From assembly GCA_002427535.1 (NCBI GenBank), contig DIRK01000057.1, positions 1,679-38,518 on the forward strand: a stretch of 36,840 nucleotides of DNA. Direction: 5' to 3'. This document shows positions 26,020 to 33,092 of this stretch, piece after piece (positions within the stretch are counted from its first letter, which is position 1; each line of letters opens with the position of its first letter). Source of the stretch: Mageeibacillus sp. UBA5438 (GTDB lineage: Bacteria > Bacillota > Clostridia > Saccharofermentanales > DTU023). The notes below the pieces were generated by a model that worked only from the letters and a program-made list of their open reading frames with translations, did no database searches and was not told where the DNA came from. A program made the position numbers and the translations under genes.

Positions 26020-26293
26020 GCATCGCGTGAATGCTTTGTTGTGCCATGATGGCCTCAATACTTAAACCCGGAGCGATTTCAAGTTTTTGAAGGAGACTCA
26101 TGGTGCGCAGGATATTCGCGTAGGCGTTGCCTGCTTCAATGGAAGAAATCGCACTCATGCCAAAACCAAGCTCTGCTGCCAAAAATGTTTGAGTCATTGA
26201 GCGCCGTTGCCGTTCGCGCCGGATAATGTATCCGACCCATTTTCCCTGATTCTCCGACAAATGTAATGGGCTGCTTTGTACGATTGGATTCAT
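25892..26293 (-). CDS. XRE-family helix-turn-helix transcriptional regulator
   Basis: A 133-residue protein with an N-terminal Cro/C1-type HTH at about residues 15-75: GKWVGYIIRRERQRRSMTQ, then FLAAELGFGMSAISSIEAG, the recognition-helix region, and SLLQKLEIAPGLSIEAIM. The rest (about 45 residues, TRVKPTVLIRPASFQPRFSY) is basic and unrecognised. It lies over the end of the convergent uncharacterised gene. ATG 26293 is chosen because GAGGA lies seven bases upstream; an ATG at 26299 is too close. An extended -10 and an inverted repeat lie just upstream, suggesting autoregulation. It is divergent from hflX, which may also be under its control. Confidence 0.75.
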   Translation of the reverse strand: MNPIVQSSPLHLSENQGKWVGYIIRRERQRRSMTQTFLAAELGFGMSAISSIEAGNAYANILRTMSLLQKLEIAPGLSIEAIMAQQSIHAMLNRAPQTRVKPTVLIRPASFQPRFSYLPVVADKAFDMPDQAL

Positions 26294-26341
26294 AGTCATT
26301 TCCTCATGAGAACGGTTCGCTGTCTTGTATACTTAGAAAGT

Positions 26342-26350
26342 AATATAGCA
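26342..26350 (-). promoter_or_regulatory. Extended -10 promoter candidate of the XRE gene
   Basis: On the minus strand this reads TGC-TATATT, 49 bases before the chosen XRE start. The -35 position falls at about 26365-26370, which touches the inverted repeat at 26369-26385. Confidence 0.4.
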
Positions 26351-26368
26351 TAAACACTCGCCTCAAAA

Positions 26369-26385
26369 TTTCGATCACATCGAAA
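26369..26385. promoter_or_regulatory. Inverted repeat, candidate operator between XRE gene and hflX
   Basis: TTTCGA-TCACA-TCGAAA is a perfect 6-bp inverted repeat with a 5-bp centre. It overlaps the -35 area of the predicted XRE promoter and lies 62 bases before hflX. This is a usual size and place for the operator of a dimeric XRE repressor. Binding is inferred. Confidence 0.4.
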
Positions 26386-26447
26386 AAACGACGACTTTTG
26401 TGGTGTAAAGGGATTCGGCAAGATGATCAGGGGAGGTTGTGACTCGG

Positions 26448-27725
26448 ATGAATGAATTAAATAAAACAGAGAATACGAATGCTTTGCTTGTCGGCGTTGA
26501 TACGGGCACCACAGGATCCTCCGGTATTGAGCGCTCGCTTGACGAGCTGGAGGATCTTGCGAAGACGAATGGGTTTCATGTGTTGGGGCGTGTCGTCCAA
26601 AAACTGGAGCGCATTGACGGTGCGACCTTTGTCGGAACAGGCAAATTGACAGAAATTGCGGAGATGGCCGAGGAGATGGAGGCCGAATATCTCATCTTCA
26701 ACGGTGCTCTGACACCGGCACAGACCCGCAATATCAAGGAAACCGTTGAGTTTAAAATAAGTGACCGTGTGAATGTAATCTTGTCCATTTTTGCGGATCG
26801 CGCGCGTACCGATGAGGGGAAAATTCAAGTGGAATTGGCATGGCTTCGCTACCGGCTGACACAGCTTACAGGGCGCGGCGTCGAGCTCTCGCGTTTGGGC
26901 GGTGGAATCGGCACGCGTGGCCCCGGTGAAACGAAGTTGGAACAAGACCGCCGCGTCATTCGCAAGCGTATGGCGGTGTTGCGAGCTGAGTTGAAAAAAA
27001 TGGAAGGTCGCCGCATGCGTTCCCGCCAGCTTCGAATCCGTCACGAGATGATTTCTGCGGCCATTGTCGGTTATACGAACGCGGGCAAATCAACACTTCT
27101 GAATCGCTTGGCCGACACGGATCTTGCGGCGGGCGACCAGCTGTTTATGACACTTGATCCGACGGCCCGAAGGCTTGACATCGAAGACGGCCTTTCCTTG
27201 ATTTTGGTGGATACTGTCGGATTTATACGGGATTTGCCGGAGTTTTTGAAAGAAGCGTTCCGCGCCACATTTGAGGAGGCGGCCACCGCGGAGCTCATTT
27301 TGCTTGTTGTTGATATTTCCGATCCTGACGCCGCCTCGCAGATTGAGATTGTCCAAAAGCAATTGAATGATTTAGGCGCGGGCTCCCTGCCGGTTATTTA
27401 TGTCTTGAACAAAATGGATAAAATGAAGGCGAGCGCATATCACGATGTGATGATGATCCTGCGAAACGAAAAGGCCAAATGCATCGTTCCTATCTCCGCG
27501 GTGACAGGAGCGGGGGTAGAGGATCTTGTCAATCGTCTCTCCTCTTTTGTTGAGGAATCCTTCGTGTCTTACCGTGCGCATATCCCTTATCGCGATGCCG
27601 GCATGACGGCTCACGCAAGGGAGTACGGAAGCGTAAAAGAAGAGCGCTATGAAGCGGATTTTATTGTCCTCGAAGGGCGTATCAGAAAAAGCCGTATCGG
27701 TCCGCTGCTCCCGTTTATCGTGTAG
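26448..27725 (+). CDS. hflX: GTPase HflX, ribosome-associated
   Basis: A 425-residue GTPase that splits or rescues stalled ribosomes under stress in the organisms studied. The N-terminal HflX domain includes GRVVQKLERIDGATFVGTGK and the Gly-rich LSRLGGGIGTRGPGETKLE; a coiled segment follows. The G domain has G1 GYTNAGKST, G3 VDTVGF and G4 LNKMD. A short C-terminal domain ends GPLLPFIV. The GGGAGG box at 26431-26436 lies 11 bases from ATG 26448 and two from GTG 26439, so the start is not fully settled. Its last 11 bases overlap the convergent plsC-like gene. Confidence 0.94.
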   Translation: MNELNKTENTNALLVGVDTGTTGSSGIERSLDELEDLAKTNGFHVLGRVVQKLERIDGATFVGTGKLTEIAEMAEEMEAEYLIFNGALTPAQTRNIKETVEFKISDRVNVILSIFADRARTDEGKIQVELAWLRYRLTQLTGRGVELSRLGGGIGTRGPGETKLEQDRRVIRKRMAVLRAELKKMEGRRMRSRQLRIRHEMISAAIVGYTNAGKSTLLNRLADTDLAAGDQLFMTLDPTARRLDIEDGLSLILVDTVGFIRDLPEFLKEAFRATFEEAATAELILLVVDISDPDAASQIEIVQKQLNDLGAGSLPVIYVLNKMDKMKASAYHDVMMILRNEKAKCIVPISAVTGAGVEDLVNRLSSFVEESFVSYRAHIPYRDAGMTAHAREYGSVKEERYEADFIVLEGRIRKSRIGPLLPFIV

Positions 27726-28401
27726 CAAAAGCGCTCATCTCTTTGGCCAAGAGTGCGTCTGTGATGGCGTCCATAAGTGCATTAATGTCCTGATAAGACT
27801 CGGGATAGATGGCGGGACAAAATTCAATCGTGATCATTTTTCGACGAAAGCGTTTCCAATCGAAGGGATGCGGGACTGACATATGGCGTGAGAAAGCCTC
27901 ATAAGCGCCGTCGATGTACACAGGGATGACGGGTACTTTTGCCTTGGCGGCCAAATAAGCGGCACCATTTTTCATTTCGGCGATCCGCCCGTCATGGGTT
28001 CTCGTGCCTTCGGGGTGAATCATGACGATCTGATCATTTTCCAGTGCCTTTTTTGCGAGTAAGAGGCCTCTCAGCGGATTCCCGTGACGATCGATGGGAA
28101 TGCATTTGCCGACCCTAAACATGATTTTTCCGGTTAATCCGAAATTTTGCTCAAGATCGGAACCGGCCATGACTGAAAAACGCGGGAGTTGTTCTTTCGG
28201 GATACCGCCCATAATCCATAAGCCGTCAAACATGGATTGATGATTGGCGACTACCAGGTAGGTGCCTTCTTTTGGAATAAATTCTTTTCCCACGTAGCGA
28301 AGGCGGAGTAAAAGACGGCTGAGGAACATCCCGATCAGATAAAGGAGGTGGCCTTGCCAGCCTCTTTTTTGAACATCCGTGATTTTCTTTTTGCGTTTCA
28401 T
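27715..28401 (-). CDS. plsC: 1-acyl-sn-glycerol-3-phosphate acyltransferase family protein
   Basis: A 228-residue membrane-bound acyltransferase. It has a hydrophobic N-terminal segment (LLYLIGMFLSRLLLRLRYVG), the catalytic NHQSMFD (NHx4D motif) and the substrate-binding IHPEGTR. PlsC makes phosphatidic acid from lysophosphatidic acid and acyl-ACP, an early step in phospholipid synthesis. Paralogues with other acyl acceptors share these motifs. ATG 28401 has AAGGA about eleven bases upstream. It ends inside the last codons of hflX on the opposite strand and lies downstream of tadA, with which it may be co-transcribed (58-base gap). Confidence 0.88.
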   Translation of the reverse strand: MKRKKKITDVQKRGWQGHLLYLIGMFLSRLLLRLRYVGKEFIPKEGTYLVVANHQSMFDGLWIMGGIPKEQLPRFSVMAGSDLEQNFGLTGKIMFRVGKCIPIDRHGNPLRGLLLAKKALENDQIVMIHPEGTRTHDGRIAEMKNGAAYLAAKAKVPVIPVYIDGAYEAFSRHMSVPHPFDWKRFRRKMITIEFCPAIYPESYQDINALMDAITDALLAKEMSAFATR

Positions 28402-28459
28402 CTTGATTACTGTCCTTCGCGCTGCTTATCTTCACAGCTTACGCCCCAGCTTAGCACAT

Positions 28460-28915
28460 TTACTTTCTCTTCTTTGTGAAAAAGTGACGAAGAATCTGTC
28501 CGCATTCTTTTTCCATGACACCGCCCGTCACCTGGACGCGATGATTTGCGGGCAGAGAGAATACGTCAAAGACGGAGCCTAACATCCCTGACTTCGGATC
28601 GTGGGCGCCAAAATAGACGTGGCGCATGCGCGCCTGGACGATGGCACCCGCGCACATTAGGCAAGGTTCCAGGGTGACATAAAGATCGCAGTCCAACAGG
28701 CGCCAAGAATTAAGTACCTGGCAGGCTTCCCGGATGGCGATAAGTTCCGCGTGGCCCGTGGCGTCCTGGTATTGTTCGCGCTGATTTTGGCCCACGGCGA
28801 TGATCTTGCCCTCATGGACAATGACAGCGCCGATGGGGACCTCACCCTCATCGGCCGCCTTTTTTGCCAAAGCGAGCGCCTCTTTCATAAAATAGTGATG
28901 TGCTTCGTCAATCAT
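28460..28915 (-). CDS. tadA: tRNA-specific adenosine deaminase
   Basis: A 151-residue cytidine/deoxycytidylate-deaminase-fold enzyme that changes A34 to inosine in the wobble position, usually of tRNA-Arg(ACG). The zinc and catalytic motifs are ATGHAELIAI (HAE) and LEPCLMCAGAIVQAR (PCxxC). MRHVYFGAHDPKSG and the end ILRHFFTKKRK are family features. I choose ATG 28915, which has GGGAG eight bases upstream. The open frame extends about 50 codons further, into the gap before the divergent gene, but that part does not look like TadA. Confidence 0.94.
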   Translation of the reverse strand: MIDEAHHYFMKEALALAKKAADEGEVPIGAVIVHEGKIIAVGQNQREQYQDATGHAELIAIREACQVLNSWRLLDCDLYVTLEPCLMCAGAIVQARMRHVYFGAHDPKSGMLGSVFDVFSLPANHRVQVTGGVMEKECGQILRHFFTKKRK

Positions 28916-29006
28916 GATGTCCACTCCCGTTCCATCATATAACAAAGCCGTTGCCGGCTGTGGTAGAATAATTTGGATCAATTTAAAAAAAGAATTGGAA
29001 TGACCT

Positions 29007-29729
29007 ATGGCAATTAAAGAAGGGCGCTGCATTAACTGCGGCTCAATCTTATTTCTCGACACGGATTCGCCCAAGGGGCATTGTCTGTTCTGTGACTGTG
29101 TCTTCGATAATGCGGATGCGTTCAGAGCACAGACGCATCCTGAAGAATTTACTTTTCCGAATGAACCTCAGCCCAAGTATGAGGGTCCTTCGCTCACGCC
29201 CTCCGCACAGCGAGGCGCCCCTGTCGCGATGGCGCCCCGCACGGCCGCGGTGCCTGTGAAGGAGAAGGATGTCTACGTTCTGCCTGAGACTAAGGTGCCG
29301 GATCTTAAAATTCCGATGAAGGCCGTTGCGATTATTACGGCGATTTCTGTCCTGGTTGTGGCGGTGTTTGTGGCTGTGGCATTCCCGCTTGTCTCAAAGC
29401 GTGACAAAGAGCAGAGCGCGATCATCGATCAGTTTGTGGCAAAGATTGCTTATGAAGTCGACAAGGATAAGGACATCCTTGTGCATGAAATGAAAAGCGA
29501 TGAGGCGATTGTCGTGTTACACGAAAATATCTCGGCAGAGGACGGCATCTCATTGTTCAACGAATTTTGCGACATCCGCGCCGAGATATTGGGAATCGAA
29601 GACAATTCGTTTAAGGCCACCAAGAGCCCTGTATCGCTGAAGATTGTCACCCCGGAGGGTGGATTTTTGATACGCCATCCGGCGGATGAAGAAAGCCTTA
29701 CGCCGGGATCTTTGAAAATACTTGACTGA
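29007..29729 (+). CDS. Uncharacterised zinc-ribbon, single-pass membrane protein
   Basis: A 240-residue protein I cannot assign to a known function. The N-terminus has a two-pair Cys zinc ribbon (CINCGSILF ... CLFCDCVF). A proline-rich, low-complexity linker follows (about residues 50-95). One strong transmembrane helix (about 105-128, ITAISVLVVAVFVAVAFPLV) comes next, then an extracytoplasmic domain of about 110 residues with alternating acidic and hydrophobic residues. This architecture (cytoplasmic ribbon, linker, helix, outer domain) is common in Firmicutes envelope proteins. The ATG has only a weak GGAA box. It is divergent from tadA across 91 bases. Confidence 0.75.
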   Translation: MAIKEGRCINCGSILFLDTDSPKGHCLFCDCVFDNADAFRAQTHPEEFTFPNEPQPKYEGPSLTPSAQRGAPVAMAPRTAAVPVKEKDVYVLPETKVPDLKIPMKAVAIITAISVLVVAVFVAVAFPLVSKRDKEQSAIIDQFVAKIAYEVDKDKDILVHEMKSDEAIVVLHENISAEDGISLFNEFCDIRAEILGIEDNSFKATKSPVSLKIVTPEGGFLIRHPADEESLTPGSLKILD

Positions 29730-29882
29730 GCGCATAATTGTTTTTTGTTTATTCACACTTGATTAGCAGCTTGGCAATGTATAAAGGTTAGACTATCCCA
29801 TGTAAAGAGAGTTGAGGCTCTGTTTTCATACTTTTCTCCTCCAATTGATGGACAGACCCGGTGGTGCCCCGGGTCTGTTGCG
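29730..29882. other. Intergenic stretch with a strong hairpin before the tRNA-Ser promoter
   Basis: GACAGACCCGG at 29851-29861 pairs with CCGGGTCTGTT at 29869-29879 (11 bp including one G-U, 7-nt loop). No T tract follows on the plus strand and none follows on the minus strand, so it is not a standard terminator. A T-rich run lies at 29739-29750 without a clear stem. On the minus strand a GGAGGAG box precedes an ATG at 29829 that opens a 13-codon frame to 29788. I see no known RNA family here. Confidence 0.5.
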
Positions 29883-29912
29883 TTGACAGGCATTCTCCTG
29901 CAGTGTTACAAT
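29883..29912 (+). promoter_or_regulatory. Promoter of tRNA-Ser
   Basis: A consensus -35 TTGACA at 29883-29888 and TACAAT at 29907-29912 are separated by 18 bp. The tRNA 5' end is 30 bases downstream of the -10. This is the best sigma-A-type promoter in the window. Confidence 0.75.
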
Positions 29913-29941
29913 TCCAGTGCCTTGTTCGAAGGCCTTTTTTT

Positions 29942-30034
29942 GGAGGGTTGTCCGAGCTGGCTGAAGGAGCGCGACTGGAAATCGCGTGTACCCGTAAAAG
30001 GGTATCGAGAGTTCGAATCTCTTGCCCTCCGCCA
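29942..30034 (+). tRNA. tRNA-Ser (anticodon GGA)
   Basis: A 93-nt class II tRNA with encoded CCA. Acceptor GGAGGGT pairs with GCCCTCC (with a final G-U). The anticodon stem CGCGA/TCGCG encloses CTGGAAA, anticodon GGA (codons TCC/TCT). The long variable arm (TACCCGTAAAAGGGTA) and the T arm GAGAG-TTCGAAT-CTCTT are as expected for tRNA-Ser. Confidence 0.96.
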
Positions 30035-30043
30035 AAAAAAGAG

Positions 30044-30090
30044 ACGCCGATATTGATACGAAGCGTGTCAGTATCGGCGTTTATTATTTT
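30044..30090 (+). terminator. Rho-independent terminator after tRNA-Ser
   Basis: ACGCCGATA at 30044-30052 pairs with TATCGGCGT at 30072-30080, and the inner part (TGATAC/GTGTCA) also pairs. A TTTATTATTTT tail follows. Confidence 0.85.
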
Positions 30091-30160
30091 CCGGTAAAAG
30101 AATGGCGTGTAATGGATTTAATATAAGTATTATTGCTTAAATTAACAGAGGAAAAACGAT

Positions 30161-30336
30161 GTGATTGTTCTGGAGCCGGTTGATCGGGCGCTCGCGTTGA
30201 GCGGTGGCCGGGCCATCAAAGATGTCCGCGCCGGTTTGGGATACACCTGTGTCATGCTTTAAAGATGATCACGCGGGACTTGCCTATACCATGGCCATGA
30301 AGCCGGCCATCGAACAGGTTTTAGTACGGGTATAAA
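30161..30336 (+). pseudogene. Frameshifted remnant of a DUF4213/DUF364-type protein
   Basis: Reading from GTG 30161 gives VIVLEPVDRALALSGG, then AIKDVRAGLGYTCVML and a TAA stop at about 30260. Shifting by one base after CTT continues the same theme: KDDHAGLAYTMAMKPAIEQ to a TAA at 30336. The joined pattern DVRxGLGYT...GLAYT resembles the N-terminal DUF4213 domain that precedes the DUF364 heavy-metal-chelation-like domain. Only about 60 residues remain and no DUF364 part follows, so this looks like a decayed, truncated gene. No comparison could be run. The 331-base gap between tRNA-Ser and the next gene otherwise holds only the tRNA terminator. Confidence 0.5.
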
Positions 30337-30365
30337 AAAGAGAATAGATTGGGAGGCTTGTCACA

Positions 30366-30806
30366 ATGAAGAAGATCGGGATCATCATTTGCGGACGCTA
30401 TCAAAACTGTGGGGGCGGCAAATGTCTTCGGGCGTTAAAAGAAAGAGCCGGAGGATTTTCAGTGTATCCGCCGGAGGAAGAAGTTGAACTGGTGGGTTAC
30501 ACAAACTGCGGCGGATGTCCCGGCGGAAACGTCGAGTACGTCCCTCATGAGATGATCAGAAACGGCGCTGAAGTCATTCATCTTGCAACAGGAATGGTGG
30601 TAGGATACCCCCCGTGTCCGCGCATCAAGGCCTTCAAAGATTTTATTGAGAGCCGTTATGGGGTTAGGGTCGTTGTGGGGACCCATCCGATTCCTTTGAA
30701 ATACTATACGGAACACCAAAAATTATCGTTCTGGTCCAAGGCCATGTATGAGCTCGCGCCGGAATTGTTCAAAGACAATGAAGATGTGATGAGAGACTAT
30801 AACTGA
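30366..30806 (+). CDS. CGGC domain-containing protein
   Basis: A 146-residue soluble protein of the CGGC family (PF08821), thought to bind metal through conserved cysteines. It starts KIGIIICGRYQNCGGGKC. The name motif appears as YTNCGGCPGGNVEYVPHEM, and a later Cys lies in VVGYPPCPRIKAFKDFIE. The biochemical role is unknown; members occur mainly in anaerobes. A GGGAGG box lies about ten bases before the ATG. It sits beside the decayed DUF4213-like fragment, itself from a family linked with metal chelation, so the two may once have formed a metal-related unit. It ends ten bases from the convergent membrane-protein gene. Confidence 0.85.
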   Translation: MKKIGIIICGRYQNCGGGKCLRALKERAGGFSVYPPEEEVELVGYTNCGGCPGGNVEYVPHEMIRNGAEVIHLATGMVVGYPPCPRIKAFKDFIESRYGVRVVVGTHPIPLKYYTEHQKLSFWSKAMYELAPELFKDNEDVMRDYN

Positions 30807-30816
30807 TCTTTTTCGT

Positions 30817-31683
30817 TTAGACGAGACATGCGATCAGACAAAAAAGTCCGATTGACAAAGGAAGCATCGCGTAGGACAGATATTGCAGGTATTTTCCGGG
30901 CGCGCGTTTTCGTTCCAATAAAACGCCCAAAAGAAGCGTCGCCGCAACAGGAGCAAAATAGACATAAAGCCGACTCATGTCAAAGCGTTTTGTGATCAAG
31001 GACACGAGGATGAACATAAAGGCAAGCGCCGCACTGTAGATTAAGGCGCGCTGGTATTCTTTTTTTCCGCGGTAGATGGTTTGCCGCAGCTTATGGTGCT
31101 TAGGGGTGGCTTCGTCGCGTAATGCCAAAAACATCAGCACGATGAACAGCAAGCCGAACAGTCCCTCAGAAAAATCAAAATAGACGGTGACAAAGATGGA
31201 TAAACCGGCGGTTAAAAGGCCCAGTACCATGCCCGGAATGGGGGCCATCTTATAGTTGCCGGGATTGACAGGCACGCCGAAAAGTCCCTTTTTATTCCAT
31301 CCGCCATCCGCGGGGACCGCTTGGCTCACCATGTCGTGGTAACAGCCGATGGCCATGGAGATTCCCGCAATAAGCGACAAGGACGCGGCGTAGGTGAACA
31401 GCGCATTTCTTTGTCCGAAATAGATGGCAAGATGCCGGGTGGCGAAAAAAGAGACTACTTCAACCGCGATCGCCGCAAGAAGCAGTCGCACAAAATAAAG
31501 AAAGTGGTTCGCGGTCCGATGGGCGCCGCGGGCGACGAGTAAAGCAAAGATCGAAAAAGCCAGATGACCGCTGATGATGGTAAGTTGCGCCCAGATGCCG
31601 GTGGTGCTTCGGGGGAAGAAGACACCGGTCAGATAAAAATAAGTGAATAAGTAACCCGCAGGTTTTATCACGCATGGCCTCAC
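30817..31683 (-). CDS. TraX-like integral membrane protein
   Basis: A 288-residue protein with about eight hydrophobic segments. The stretch ISGHLAFSIFALLVARGAH plus ANHFLYFVRLLLAAIAVEV resembles the chromosomal TraX family (PF05857), where the corresponding region reads roughly GRLAFPIFAFLLVEG. F-plasmid TraX acetylates pilin, but chromosomal TraX-like proteins in Firmicutes are unassigned and may be acyltransferases. No conjugation genes are nearby. The frame opens with GTG 31683; another in-frame GTG lies at 31671. Neither has a good ribosome binding site, so the start is uncertain. The similarity is moderate. Confidence 0.6.
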   Translation of the reverse strand: MRPCVIKPAGYLFTYFYLTGVFFPRSTTGIWAQLTIISGHLAFSIFALLVARGAHRTANHFLYFVRLLLAAIAVEVVSFFATRHLAIYFGQRNALFTYAASLSLIAGISMAIGCYHDMVSQAVPADGGWNKKGLFGVPVNPGNYKMAPIPGMVLGLLTAGLSIFVTVYFDFSEGLFGLLFIVLMFLALRDEATPKHHKLRQTIYRGKKEYQRALIYSAALAFMFILVSLITKRFDMSRLYVYFAPVAATLLLGVLLERKRAPGKYLQYLSYAMLPLSIGLFCLIACLV

Positions 31684-31752
31684 ATGAGCTAAAAGCGAGA
31701 GAATCTATCCGAGAAAGGGGCTCATTTTTGAATTCTCAGGCGTTCGTTATCC

Positions 31753-31781
31753 TTGCCCCTGCCCGCTGACTATTGTATCAT
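31753..31781 (+). promoter_or_regulatory. Promoter of mreB-like gene
   Basis: TTGCCC at 31753-31758 and TATCAT at 31776-31781 have a 17-bp spacer. Transcription would start near 31788 and give a 66-base leader that contains the hairpin at 31805-31826. Confidence 0.5.
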
Positions 31782-31804
31782 GTCACCGTATGTCGAACAA
31801 TCCG

Positions 31805-31840
31805 GGCAGCGCGCGACGCGCTGTCCCTCACTATTTTTTT
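31805..31840 (+). promoter_or_regulatory. Leader hairpin with T run before mreB
   Basis: CAGCGCG at 31807-31813 pairs perfectly with CGCGCTG at 31817-31823 (3-nt loop), and GG/CC extends it past a bulge. A T7 run lies at 31834-31840. The gap between stem and T run is longer than in a standard terminator, so it could be a weak attenuator or just leader structure. Confidence 0.35.
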
Positions 31841-31853
31841 GATCGGTAAGTAA

Positions 31854-32864
31854 ATGGGTCTTGGACTGAATATTGGAATTGATTTGGGGACGGCAACCGT
31901 TCTCATATATGTTGAAGGGCGTGGCATTGTGCTGAGGGAACCCTCGGTCGTCGCGCTCAATACGAAAACAGGACGCGTCCTCGCTGTGGGTGAGCGCGCG
32001 AGCCTGATGCTGGGTCGTACGCCGGACATTGTGAAGGCGGTGCGCCCACTTCGTGAAGGTGTGATCTCGGATTTCCAGATCACTGAAATCATGTTGAAAG
32101 AATTCATCAGCCGCGTGAACACGGGATTCCTCGTGCGCTATTTTAAACCGACCATTGTTGTTTCGGTTCCCGGCGTGATCACCCCTGTCGAACAAAAGGC
32201 AGTCGAGGATGCCTGCCGCCACGCGGGCGCGCGGGAAGTCTTTTTAATCCGTGAACCGATTGCCTCAGCCATCGGGGCGGGGATCGATATCACCCAGGCT
32301 TCGGGTAGCATGATTATTGACATCGGCGGCGGCACCACGGATATCGCGGTGATTTCGCTTTGCCGGCCGGTCGTGGACGCCTCCACCAAGGTGGCCGGTG
32401 ACAAGTTTGATGAGGCGATCATCCGCTACATCCGACGCAAGCATAATGTTCTGATTGGTGAGCAGACGGCCGAGGAATTGAAGATCAATATCGGCTGTGC
32501 TTATCCGCGTGAAGATGAGTTGACGATGGAGGTTCGCGGGCGCAATATCATTTCCGGCATGCCGGCAATTTTGACGATCAGCTCGACCGAAATGCTCGAG
32601 GCATTAGAAGAGCCCGTAAGTTCGATCTTTGAAGCGGTTCATTCCGTCCTGGAACAGACACCGCCTGAGCTGATGGCCGACCTCTCACAGCGCGGCATCG
32701 TCATGACCGGCGGCGGCTCCCTTTTGTACGGACTTGACCGCATGCTTGCGACCCGTGTGGGGATTGAAGTCATCGTCGCGGAGGATCCTGTCTCCTGCGT
32801 GGCGGTCGGAACGGGCATCGCGCTCAACATCATGGACCGTTTTGCGGACATTGCGGGACTTTAA
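31854..32864 (+). CDS. mreB: Rod-shape-determining protein, MreB/Mbl family
   Basis: A 336-residue bacterial actin that organises cell-wall elongation at the membrane. The phosphate-1 loop NIGIDLGTATVLIYVEGRG, PTIVVSVPGVITPVEQKAVEDA (VSVPGVITPVE), the phosphate-2 loop MIIDIGGGTTDIAVIS and the adenosine motif GIVMTGGGSLLYGLDRML are complete. Firmicutes often carry several paralogues (MreB, Mbl, MreBH). There is no mreC or mreD beside it, so a stand-alone Mbl-type paralogue is likely. The ribosome binding site is weak. It has its own promoter and is separated from rho by 228 bases. Confidence 0.94.
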   Translation: MGLGLNIGIDLGTATVLIYVEGRGIVLREPSVVALNTKTGRVLAVGERASLMLGRTPDIVKAVRPLREGVISDFQITEIMLKEFISRVNTGFLVRYFKPTIVVSVPGVITPVEQKAVEDACRHAGAREVFLIREPIASAIGAGIDITQASGSMIIDIGGGTTDIAVISLCRPVVDASTKVAGDKFDEAIIRYIRRKHNVLIGEQTAEELKINIGCAYPREDELTMEVRGRNIISGMPAILTISSTEMLEALEEPVSSIFEAVHSVLEQTPPELMADLSQRGIVMTGGGSLLYGLDRMLATRVGIEVIVAEDPVSCVAVGTGIALNIMDRFADIAGL

Positions 32865-32873
32865 TTATTCCGG

Positions 32874-32903
32874 TTGACGTGCTATCACTTTATGTTTTAT
32901 ACT
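32874..32903 (+). promoter_or_regulatory. Promoter of rho, with long leader
   Basis: TTGACG at 32874-32879 and TATACT at 32898-32903 with an 18-bp spacer. Transcription would begin near 32910, giving a leader of about 180 bases before rho. A 27-codon frame (32929-33012) lies in it without a clear ribosome binding site. Long leaders are common where Rho regulates its own gene. Confidence 0.6.
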
Positions 32904-33092
32904 GGCGCTGGTTCCCCGTGTAAACTTCATGCGTCAAGGTGAGTGCCTGAGTAAGCCCGTAGATATTATGATTAAAATTCAGTTTTTGAATTCCCTAAGT
33001 GGAAGTAAATAAGTAAATTAGATCGGCTCCGCCTAAGTATGTCAAGAGGTATACATTGGCCGCACTTGAAGAGATGTAGAAGAGGATAAAGT

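Noticed and set aside
28916..29074. Longer N-terminus for TadA
   Set aside because: The frame is open, but the extra sequence is unlike TadA, runs over the start of the divergent gene and has no ribosome binding site, whereas ATG 28915 has one.
29851..29879. T-box leader or standard terminator
   Set aside because: No T-box sequence and no T tract after the stem on either strand.
29730..29882. Signal recognition particle RNA near tadA
   Set aside because: The SRP RNA gene often lies near tadA in Firmicutes, but the conserved GGAAGCAGC-type loop sequence is absent here.
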